Assembly: GCA_013001805.1 (NCBI GenBank)
Contig: JABDLW010000760.1
Location: 1 to 7,061, forward strand
Origin: Saprospiraceae bacterium
GTDB taxonomy: Bacteria; Bacteroidota; Bacteroidia; Chitinophagales; Saprospiraceae
DNA: 7,061 nt
Reading direction: 5' to 3'
The translations under genes were made by a program, and so were the position numbers. The notes under the pieces were generated by a model that searched no databases, was not told where the DNA came from, and saw only the letters and a program-made list of their open reading frames with translations. Position 1 is the stretch's first letter, and each line of letters starts with the position of its first letter. Below are positions 1 to 6,367 of this stretch, in pieces.

Positions 1-135
1 AAGTTAGTAACAAATCAGCACATCCGTGCAGCCTATGGCCGGGATTTTTCCGACGTAGTACCCTTAAAAGGAATTGTCTACAGTGCGGGCGAACAAGAGA
101 TGAAGGTCAGTGTCGACATTAGAAAAGCTGAATGA
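1..135 (+). CDS. Transglutaminase-like family protein, C-terminal fragment (5' end outside the window)
   Basis: The frame is open from the first base and ends at a TGA at 133-135, giving the last 44 residues of a protein. The visible tail contains AYGRDFSDVVPLKGIVYSAG followed by a beta-strand-like MKVSVDI. This matches the conserved C-terminal end of bacterial transglutaminase-like proteins (COG1305 type), which typically reads 'VGRDYsDVpPlkGvy..G...l.VsV.V'. The catalytic Cys-His-Asp residues lie upstream and cannot be checked. Family members have a papain-like transglutaminase fold and are thought to act as peptidases or transamidases, often beside alpha-E and ATP-grasp genes. Those two genes are the next neighbours here, which supports the call. 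The gene points right, and its stop is 20 bp from the stop of the oppositely transcribed alpha-E gene. The family is recognised from a short tail only. Confidence 0.82.
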   Translation, partial: KLVTNQHIRAAYGRDFSDVVPLKGIVYSAGEQEMKVSVDIRKAE

Positions 136-155
136 GATCAGATCTGGGAGTGTCG

Positions 156-1097
156 TCAACCAAAAAAGAATGTCTCCTGCACAGCATCACTTACGCTATT
201 AATATCTCTTTGTAAGTCGTCGATAAATTCATGCAGGCCACGGGTGAGCACCGCGTCAATATTGGTAAACTCCAACATGGATTTCAAGGCACCAAGTCTT
301 CGTTCGGCTTCGTTTACATACCCGGTTCGATTACCTGAAATCTCATGCAGAGCTACTTGTGCTTCGATTAAGCAATAGAAAACCGAGCGGGCAAAGTGTC
401 GATCAAAAAGTAGAAAATCAACAATCGACCGCGTATTTAATGTTCCATTTTTTTTACGATACATGTCGTAGGCACTCACAGATTTTAGAAGTGAGGCCCA
501 TTGTACAAGATCGACTGTCGATCCCACCGCTTTGGTGCTGGGCAATAAGATATGATATTTCACATCCAGCACCCTTAGCGTTTTATCGGCTCGCTCGATA
601 TATTGACCAATGGTGCGAAAATTCCAACCTTCGTTTCTGGACACAGTGGCATCAAAAATGCCATACAGCAATTGACATCCTTTTTTTATTTCCGCAAAAA
701 GGTTCCGAGGCTCCTCTTCTAAAAGTATTTTGATTTGATTTTCGTCGGTGATATAGTAGTATAGTGCATTTATTTGTTCCCAGAGTTCCTTGGTTATTTC
801 TGGCCTGATTTGTCGCGCATTTTCTCTCGCCTTTATCAAACAGTTTTTTATCGAGTTGGGGTTTTCTTTGTGGAAGCTGAGAAAGTATATGACATCGGAT
901 TTAGTCACCGATTGAAAATGTTCCTGGTACAAGTCCCAGTCTCCCGTGGCCAGGATCAATGGTTTCCATTGCTCGGGCACACCTGGCCCGATCTCCAACG
1001 AAAGATTATAATTTACATCGATAAAACGAGCATAATTTTCTGCTCTTTCAACGTATCTACTCATCCAGTAGATTGACTTAGCTGTTCTACTTAACAT
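156..1097 (-). CDS. Alpha-E domain-containing protein (DUF403 / COG2307)
   Basis: This 313-residue, mostly helical, soluble protein is full length for the family. It opens with MLSRTAKSIYWMSRYVERAE, the hallmark N-terminus of alpha-E proteins. The Glu-Arg-Ala-acid signature appears twice, as YVERAEN (15-21) and YIERADK (166-172), fitting an internally duplicated helical bundle. Other conserved-looking segments are ARENARQIR (90-98) and FLLFDRHFARSV (228-239). No signal peptide or membrane segment is visible. The biochemical role of the family is unknown. It is genomically tied to circularly permuted ATP-grasp and transglutaminase-like proteins and is predicted to work with them in peptide synthesis or modification. 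Here it lies 62 bp downstream of the ATP-grasp gene on the same strand, so cotranscription is likely. The ATG at 1097 starts exactly at the conserved N-terminus; no clear Shine-Dalgarno site precedes it. Confidence 0.92.
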   Translation of the reverse strand: MLSRTAKSIYWMSRYVERAENYARFIDVNYNLSLEIGPGVPEQWKPLILATGDWDLYQEHFQSVTKSDVIYFLSFHKENPNSIKNCLIKARENARQIRPEITKELWEQINALYYYITDENQIKILLEEEPRNLFAEIKKGCQLLYGIFDATVSRNEGWNFRTIGQYIERADKTLRVLDVKYHILLPSTKAVGSTVDLVQWASLLKSVSAYDMYRKKNGTLNTRSIVDFLLFDRHFARSVFYCLIEAQVALHEISGNRTGYVNEAERRLGALKSMLEFTNIDAVLTRGLHEFIDDLQRDINSVSDAVQETFFFG

Positions 1098-1159
1098 CTG
1101 AAGATTTTAATGCTTAAAATTGGGCATGCCTTCTCTCAACAACAGGTGAATTAAACCCA

Positions 1160-2647
1160 TTAGGTAATGTTCTGCTGTTGCATCATGGAACTCATTGGTG
1201 GCCCCTCGTTTTCCTCATATAATACCCAAGTGTCTTTACTTCCTCCGCCTTGCGACGAATTGACTACCAACGACCCTCTTTTTAATGCCACCCGGGTGAG
1301 TGCACCTGGTATAATTTTAACCTCGCTGCCATACAATATATAGGGTCGTAAATCTACGTGCCGGCCCTCAGGAATTCCATCGATTAAGGTTGGCACCCGT
1401 GACAGATTAATTACCGGTTGAGCGATGTATTTGTGAGGATTTGCATTAATTCTTTTGACGAAATCTTTTTGCTCCTCCTGAGTTGAATGTGGCCCAATAA
1501 GCATTCCATAGCCACCGGAGCCATCAGTTTGTTTCACTACCAGCTCATCAATGTGATCGATTACGTATTTTCGATCCGAATCCCGGCTGCACAGGTACGT
1601 ATCGATGTTTTTTAAAATAATATCCTCGCCAAGGTAATATTTAATAATGTCCGGCACATAGGCATACACTGCCTTATCATCAGCGACGCCGTTGCCGGGT
1701 GCATTTGCCAGCGCCACATTTCCGCTCTTATAAACATCAAAAAGGCCCGGGACACCCAATACAGAATCTTTTCGGAAATTTAAAGGATCCAGAAAATCAT
1801 CGTCAATCCTACGATAAATGACGTCTACTTTCTCTAATCCTTTGGTAGTGCGCATACAGACAAAATTGTTTTCCACCACCAGATCAGTACCCTCGACTAA
1901 CTCCACTGCCATTTGTTGGGCGAGATAGGAATGTTCAAAATATGCTGAATTGTAAATCCCGGGAGTAAGGACTACAATCGTTGGGTCAGGTAAGTCAGAT
2001 AAGTACTCCAATGTTTCACGCAACCGCAAAGCATAGTCCGCTACCGGACGGACCATTAATTTTTCGAAAACATCCGGTAGCGTTCGTTTCAATATTTCCC
2101 GGTTTTCGAGCATATAGGATACACCTGAGGGACAACGAAGATTATCTTCCAGTACACGAAATTCTCCGTCTTTATCCCGGATCAGATCGGTACCGATGAT
2201 ATGGCACCAGATATCTTTTGGAGGTTTAACGCCAATGCACTGCTCCAAAAAAGATGGGCAGGACCTGATCAAATGCTCAGGAATAATCTTGTCTTTAAGG
2301 ATTTTCTGTTCATTATAAATGTCATCCAGAAATTGATTGAGTGCGAATATTCGTTGCTGCAGACCACGCTCCGCTAGATTCCAGTCTTTCCCCGAAATAA
2401 TCCGGGGTATCAGATCCAGAGGCAGTATGCGTTCGATACCCTGATCATCACTATAGACATTAAAAGTCATACCAATAGACCGCTGAGCGCGATCACTGGC
2501 GTACTGGAGTTGAGTTAAACGGCGGGTACTCATGGTGTCCAGACTTTCCTTTAAGGGTCGGAATGCAGGTCTGATGGTCCCATCCGAGTCAAACATCTCA
2601 TCATAAAATCCGTTCTGTTGATATTGCGAAAAGTCTACTGATGACAT
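1160..2647 (-). CDS. Circularly permuted ATP-grasp protein (COG2308, DUF404/DUF407 type)
   Basis: The 495-residue product has the usual length and architecture of circularly permuted type 2 ATP-grasp proteins. Recognisable blocks in order are NGFYDEMFDSDG near the N-terminus (12-23), EFRVLEDNLRCPSGVSYMLE (162-181), VDVIYRRIDDDFLDP (274-288), GVPGLFDVYKSGNVALANAP followed by GNGVADDKAVYAYVPD (298-333), VVKQTDGSGGYGMLIGP (370-386), and near the end HVDLRPYIL (430-438) and SSQGGGSKDTWVL (464-476). The acidic, Arg and Gly-rich residues in these blocks are the likely ATP/Mg2+ site. ATP-grasp enzymes join a carboxylate to an amine through an acyl-phosphate, and this clade is predicted to be an amide or peptide ligase with no known substrate. 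It is cytosolic, with no signal peptide. The ATG at 2647 is the only plausible start: the frame reaches an in-frame stop at 2732-2734 with no other ATG between. It leads the alpha-E gene, probably in one operon. Confidence 0.93.
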   Translation of the reverse strand: MSSVDFSQYQQNGFYDEMFDSDGTIRPAFRPLKESLDTMSTRRLTQLQYASDRAQRSIGMTFNVYSDDQGIERILPLDLIPRIISGKDWNLAERGLQQRIFALNQFLDDIYNEQKILKDKIIPEHLIRSCPSFLEQCIGVKPPKDIWCHIIGTDLIRDKDGEFRVLEDNLRCPSGVSYMLENREILKRTLPDVFEKLMVRPVADYALRLRETLEYLSDLPDPTIVVLTPGIYNSAYFEHSYLAQQMAVELVEGTDLVVENNFVCMRTTKGLEKVDVIYRRIDDDFLDPLNFRKDSVLGVPGLFDVYKSGNVALANAPGNGVADDKAVYAYVPDIIKYYLGEDIILKNIDTYLCSRDSDRKYVIDHIDELVVKQTDGSGGYGMLIGPHSTQEEQKDFVKRINANPHKYIAQPVINLSRVPTLIDGIPEGRHVDLRPYILYGSEVKIIPGALTRVALKRGSLVVNSSQGGGSKDTWVLYEENEGPPMSSMMQQQNIT

Positions 2648-2702
2648 TTTTCCCAGTTTTAGTTTGTAATAGTTTCCCGTCGCACCAGTACATCCATCAC
2701 CG

Positions 2703-2720
2703 CCCCAAGTTTCTTTGGGG
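2703..2720. repeat. Small inverted repeat in the presumed leader of the ATP-grasp mRNA
   Basis: CCCCAA (2703-2708) pairs with TTGGGG (2715-2720) around a six-base spacer; one G-T wobble would lengthen the stem to seven. It lies 55-73 bases upstream of the ATP-grasp ATG. Its RNA form would fall in the 5' leader if transcription starts further upstream. No T-run follows on either strand, so a classical terminator is unlikely. It could be a leader structure, a protein-binding dyad, or chance. Confidence 0.4.
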
Positions 2721-2968
2721 AGGCATCTAAATCAGTTCATCATAAGCAGGAATATTCAAGTTCGATGAAGTAACTTTCTTGTGCGAGGCAATCCCTTAAT
2801 AATAGTAATTATTTTCCAAAAACTTGAAATTATTTGTCGTAACAATTTGTGATGCTCAAACGCCAATTTTTAGTCTGGATTCCAATATGTTGGCACGACA
2901 GCATTGCCGTGAACTCAAAGATATCTCAGCATATCGATTTGAATTTCCACATTCAGAAATGACATCTA

Positions 2969-3004
2969 TGATTGCCGGGATTATTTGGTAAAATCCCGGC
3001 ATCA
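2969..3004. repeat. Strong inverted repeat / hairpin, function unknown
   Basis: TGCCGGGATT (2973-2982) is exactly complementary to AATCCCGGCA (2992-3001) around a nine-base spacer. Three more pairs (2969-2971 with 3002-3004) form if T2972 bulges out. The G+C-rich stem stands out in an A+T-rich region. It sits 112 bases upstream of the pectate lyase start and about 320 bases upstream of the ATP-grasp start. Neither strand has the T-tract of an intrinsic terminator. It may be an operator for a dimeric regulator, a leader RNA hairpin, or a factor-assisted termination signal. The structure is seen directly; the role is not. Confidence 0.6.
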
Positions 3005-3115
3005 GCATTCAATCCAGTACTCTTGGTTTCCGGTATATCAATCTGTTTACTGATAACTTTCCCATCGAATATTCTATTTATTGTATTTTCATTTTCATGA
3101 ATCGAACAAAGTACC

Positions 3116-4498
3116 ATGCAAATACCCTCAAGATTTAGACACTTAATGTTGTCGCTTTTTGTGATGTTCAACCTTGGTTTTGAGTCTCCAGACCAGAGGG
3201 TTGATCGACAGAACGATTTGGTCAGCCAAGCAGAGATGAGCCTGTCCAAGGCTATTGCATTCTACCACAGCATCGCCATTGAGGGTGGTTACGTATATCA
3301 TTACTCTCTCGACCTGAAGGAAAAATGGGGCGAGGGTAAAACAGACGACTTTACCATCGAAGTACAGGCGCCCGGAACTCCAGCTGTCGGTGAAAGTTTT
3401 TTACGTGCTTTTAAAGTAACGGGAAAACAAGAATATCTGAATGCAGCAAAAGATGCAGCCTACGCCTTAATTAAAGGCCAAAACGAACTTGGTGGTTGGG
3501 AACACAAGATTTATTTTAATCGACCCCTCGGCACCATGGTTAGTTTTGACGACAATCAGACTCAGGGGGCCATCAGTTTCTTAATGGCCCTGGATCAGGA
3601 AATTGATGATACCAAACTTGATTCTAGCATTGCAAAGGCACTTGAAATGATGGTGCGCTCTCAGTTGGATCATGGAGGATGGCCTCATCGGTATCCTGAA
3701 CAACACAATTATCACGATTTTGCTACTTTCAATGATCAAGGCATTAATGATTGTATCCGGGTCATGTTGGAGGCCAGTAAGTATTACGATGACACTGCGT
3801 TTGAGCAATCCTTGCATAAAGCTGGTCGGTTTCTTATTCTCTCTCAGTTACCGCCGCCCCAGCCGGGGTGGGCTCAGCAATATAACGCCTACCTGCAACC
3901 GGCATGGGCCCGGTCTTTTGAACCCCCATCCGTTTGTCCCCAGGTCACTTTGCACAACATAAATACGTTGCTGGACTTATTCGAATTTAGCAATGAACGA
4001 ATTTATTTAGAGCCTATTCACGATGCCCTGCGTTGGCTCCGGGAATCGCAACTGCCAAATGGCAAGTGGGGCAGGTTTCTGGAAATTGGAACCAATAAAC
4101 CACTGTACTATGACCGGGACCGCATCCGGGTTAATTCCCTGGAAGAGCTCTCACTCGAACGGCGAACTGGATATGGTTACGAAATTGATATTGCCAATAA
4201 CCTGATGTCAACTAAAAGCCGCTTTGATCGGGTTTTTCATTCTGCACTGACCACTAGTGAAGATGATCAGGTGGGATCACATGCTGTTGACTACTTACAG
4301 CTGGAGGAGCATGTAAAAGAGATCATAGCCAGTCTGGATCAACATGGCCGGTGGATTGCGAGCAATGATAAGTTCCGTGCCGAGACACCCGGGGAGAGAT
4401 GGAATGGGCAATATCGAACGGAAGACAGGATTTCCAGTGCACTTTTTAACAAAAACATAGCGACCTTATGTCAATTTTTGGAGTCAAACAAAAATTAA
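3116..4498 (+). CDS. Pectate lyase-like protein, polysaccharide lyase family 10 (PL10)
   Basis: PL10 enzymes cleave polygalacturonate by calcium-assisted beta-elimination on an alpha/alpha toroid fold. Landmarks resembling that family, in order, are GGWEHKIYF (126-134), SFDDNQTQGAI (143-153), GGWPHRYP (187-194) then HDFATFNDQGIND (200-212), PGWAQQYNAYLQPAWARSFE (250-269), and KWGRFLEIGTNKPLYYDRDR (317-336) leading to LSLERRTGYGYE (345-356). Arg266, in the ARSFEP segment, lies where I expect the family's conserved active-site region. The SQ...GW pattern recurs around 182, 243 and 311, with a fourth SLDQHGRW at 406, as expected of helical repeats. About 100 residues follow the last family landmark. 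The N-terminus has Arg and His, then a short hydrophobic run (10-18), a marginal export signal without a lipobox Cys. The ATG at 3116 is the first available start, since TGA lies in frame at 3098-3100; Met11 (3146) is an alternative. The substrate is inferred from family only, and no SusC/SusD-like partner is visible. Confidence 0.8.
   Translation: MQIPSRFRHLMLSLFVMFNLGFESPDQRVDRQNDLVSQAEMSLSKAIAFYHSIAIEGGYVYHYSLDLKEKWGEGKTDDFTIEVQAPGTPAVGESFLRAFKVTGKQEYLNAAKDAAYALIKGQNELGGWEHKIYFNRPLGTMVSFDDNQTQGAISFLMALDQEIDDTKLDSSIAKALEMMVRSQLDHGGWPHRYPEQHNYHDFATFNDQGINDCIRVMLEASKYYDDTAFEQSLHKAGRFLILSQLPPPQPGWAQQYNAYLQPAWARSFEPPSVCPQVTLHNINTLLDLFEFSNERIYLEPIHDALRWLRESQLPNGKWGRFLEIGTNKPLYYDRDRIRVNSLEELSLERRTGYGYEIDIANNLMSTKSRFDRVFHSALTTSEDDQVGSHAVDYLQLEEHVKEIIASLDQHGRWIASNDKFRAETPGERWNGQYRTEDRISSALFNKNIATLCQFLESNKN
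4473..4496. terminator. Weak A+T-rich inverted repeat at the convergent lyase/transporter gene ends
   Basis: AATTTTTG (4473-4480) is complementary to CAAAAATT (4489-4496) around an eight-base spacer, overlapping the last codons of the lyase gene. The next gene ends from the opposite side only 13 bp after the lyase stop, so both transcripts need to end near here. The stem has a single G-C pair and no trailing T-run, so it is at best a weak or factor-dependent end signal and may be chance. Confidence 0.25.
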
Positions 4499-4511
4499 GT
4501 TAAGGTGATTT

Positions 4512-6317
4512 CTAAGGAACATCTTCCAGAATTTCACTTTCCTCTTGATTTCCATTTAGCGATACTATGTATGTGTCTACATCTATATACAGCAATTCGG
4601 CACTTTCGATCAGTTTGGAGATAATCCCCGAAACTTTGTAGCTATCATTGGCCAGGGAAGTCGCCATTTCACTCGTTATTTTTCGCTCATTGATTAGATT
4701 ATCCAGCGTACCATCGGTAAGTGCATCGAGAAGTGCAGATTTTGCTTTCAGTTCTTCCAGCCTTCCCATGTGTGAAGCGGGGTCTTCGTCGTGATGAGTT
4801 AGATAGATTTCACGAAGCACCACAGATACTCGCTTTCTAAGTCGATCATATTGCTTGCGGATATCTTTATTAGGAGATTGCATGTACTGTGATACATTCT
4901 TATGAAGTCCACGGATGTCTTTTATGACTTCCACCATATTTCGGGTAGCAAGTTTGATGTGACGAAATGCCCCCAATGCGTTGGGAGAAAGGTCAAAATT
5001 ACTTTGAGCGATCGTGGCATATTTAATGATTTTACTATAAATAATTTTCACTTTTTTGTAATAAAGCTCATCTATATCCAGTTTCATCTCTTCTCGAGAT
5101 CGTTTAATAATGTGTTTTAATTTTTCTTCTCCCTTTACATCTTCTCTATGTAAGTTCAGACCATGAGTTACCACCATAAACGTAGTTTGCTCAAAAAGTC
5201 TTCGGGTTTCATTGAGCAAGGCCCTAAAGGCAGATTGAGGAAAAGCCATGGCACTCTCATTAAGGTAAATAGGATATTCAAATCCTTCCTCAACTTTTAC
5301 GAGATCCGGGATTATTCGCAGGAGAAACCTGGATAAGGGTGGAATTAGTGGAACCATGATTAAAACCCCCACTACATTAAAAATCGAATGAAATATAGAG
5401 AGTTTGACGACGAAATTGTCCGAAGGCAAATTAAATAAATCAGAAATGTAGTTGACAAGATCGGCTAATTGCGAGATAAATAGTAGAGCCATAATCCCAG
5501 TTACAAGGTTAAATATCAGGTGGCCACCGGCCAATCTTTTCCCAGCCATATTTGCTCCAATCGCACCTAAAATTGCAGTGATGGTTGTACCAATATTGGC
5601 CCCGATTGCCAATGCGAGGGAATTTTGGTAGGTAATTTGACCAGCAGCCAATGCTGTTAAAATTAGAGCCATCGTTGCACTACTGGATTGTAATATCGTT
5701 GTCAGGATAATTCCTAAAAACGTGAATGTTAACAGACCTAATAATCCCTGTAATGCGTAGTCTGCCAGGTTGAAACTGTCACCTAATCCATCAAAACCAT
5801 CTTTCATATAATGGATACCGAGAAAAAAAAATCCCAGGCCTGCCAGGACATCGCCAAAGCCCTGCCAGGATTTAGACCGTTGCAATCGCATGATAATACC
5901 GAAAACCAACATGGGCATTGCCAATGCAGATATCTTAACTTTTAGGCCAAAAAGCGAGACCAGCCAAGCCGTAGCAGTGGTACCAATGTTTGCCCCAAAA
6001 ATGATCCCTAATGCTCCCTGAAAACTGATCAAACCTGCACTGATAAAGGAAATCGTGATCACCGAAATCAAAGAACTCGATTGCAGTAATGCCGTGGAAA
6101 CAAGACCCAAACTTATACTTTTGTACAACTTATCGGTCGATCGACTCAGGACTCTGTGTAAAAAACCATCGGCGAAGGAACTAAAGCCATTTTCCAGCAG
6201 GATCATACCAAAAAGGAGAATGGCTATTCCGGCAGTTACTTCTTTAAATGTTGCGCTAAATAGAAAACCGGCTCCGATGGAAATCAAGATGACCAACAGA
6301 AAGATTTTTCTCACCAT
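4512..6317 (-). CDS. Na+/phosphate cotransporter family protein with C-terminal PhoU-like domain
   Basis: This 601-residue inner-membrane protein imports inorganic phosphate with sodium, by family (NptA / SLC34-like, PF02690). The membrane half (about 1-330) shows the diagnostic inverted duplication: LLQSSSLISVITISF (77-91) and GANIGTT (108-114) in the first repeat, ILQSSSATMALILTA (208-222) and GANIGTT (239-245) in the second. The QSSS pairs form the expected substrate and ion region. Hydrophobic helices are also evident near 5-21, 27-45, 130-146, 155-172, 187-207, 265-285 and 305-328. From about 365 to 580 the protein is charged and helical, like the PhoU-type bundle that often ends bacterial members and is thought to sense or regulate. 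The start is firm: the ATG at 6317 is directly preceded by an in-frame TAA at 6318-6320. It lies 50 bp downstream of the polyphosphate kinase gene on the same strand and probably shares its transcript. No clear Shine-Dalgarno site is seen. Confidence 0.93.
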   Translation of the reverse strand: MVRKIFLLVILISIGAGFLFSATFKEVTAGIAILLFGMILLENGFSSFADGFLHRVLSRSTDKLYKSISLGLVSTALLQSSSLISVITISFISAGLISFQGALGIIFGANIGTTATAWLVSLFGLKVKISALAMPMLVFGIIMRLQRSKSWQGFGDVLAGLGFFFLGIHYMKDGFDGLGDSFNLADYALQGLLGLLTFTFLGIILTTILQSSSATMALILTALAAGQITYQNSLALAIGANIGTTITAILGAIGANMAGKRLAGGHLIFNLVTGIMALLFISQLADLVNYISDLFNLPSDNFVVKLSIFHSIFNVVGVLIMVPLIPPLSRFLLRIIPDLVKVEEGFEYPIYLNESAMAFPQSAFRALLNETRRLFEQTTFMVVTHGLNLHREDVKGEEKLKHIIKRSREEMKLDIDELYYKKVKIIYSKIIKYATIAQSNFDLSPNALGAFRHIKLATRNMVEVIKDIRGLHKNVSQYMQSPNKDIRKQYDRLRKRVSVVLREIYLTHHDEDPASHMGRLEELKAKSALLDALTDGTLDNLINERKITSEMATSLANDSYKVSGIISKLIESAELLYIDVDTYIVSLNGNQEESEILEDVP

Positions 6318-6367
6318 TTACATCACTTTCTATTATTGCTCATTTAATATCTAAGACAAGAATAAAT

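Larger units (their letters stand above)
2648..3115. other. Divergent intergenic region between the ATP-grasp and pectate lyase genes
   Basis: These 468 bp must carry the promoters of two genes read in opposite directions. The stretch is A+T-rich in the middle and near the lyase start. I looked for the Bacteroidota TTTG / TAnnTTTG promoter pair and found only imperfect matches, such as TAACTTTC at 2771-2778 and 3054-3061, so I call no promoter. It holds a strong hairpin at 2969-3004, a weaker one at 2703-2720, an A+T-only dyad (AATAAT / ATTATT) at 2798-2813, and a 36-codon open frame on the + strand at 2852-2962 with no ribosome binding site or recognisable product. A longer - strand open frame at 2953-3249 runs into the lyase gene and looks like a shadow. 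No tRNA or known riboswitch is recognised. Confidence 0.7.

Noticed and set aside
139..146. CAGATCTG palindrome between the transglutaminase and alpha-E stop codons
   Set aside because: It is an eight-base perfect palindrome with no loop and no T-run, so it is not a terminator; it is too short to interpret.
359..733. 124-codon + strand open frame inside the alpha-E gene
   Set aside because: It is entirely antisense to a well-conserved gene and resembles no known protein; the same applies to the other antisense frames in the coding regions.
2798..2813. AATAAT / ATTATT dyad
   Set aside because: It is composed only of A and T in an A+T-rich stretch, so it is expected by chance and would form a very weak stem.
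3046..3075. Possible promoter (TTTACT and TATTCT, 18 bp apart) before the lyase gene
   Set aside because: It matches a sigma70-type pattern only loosely, is not the Bacteroidota consensus, and such matches are common in A+T-rich DNA.
2953..3249. 98-codon open frame on the - strand spanning the intergenic region and the start of the lyase gene
   Set aside because: It overlaps the lyase N-terminal coding region, has low-complexity-free but unrecognisable sequence, includes the strong hairpin within its codons, and has no ribosome binding site. It is best explained as a shadow frame.
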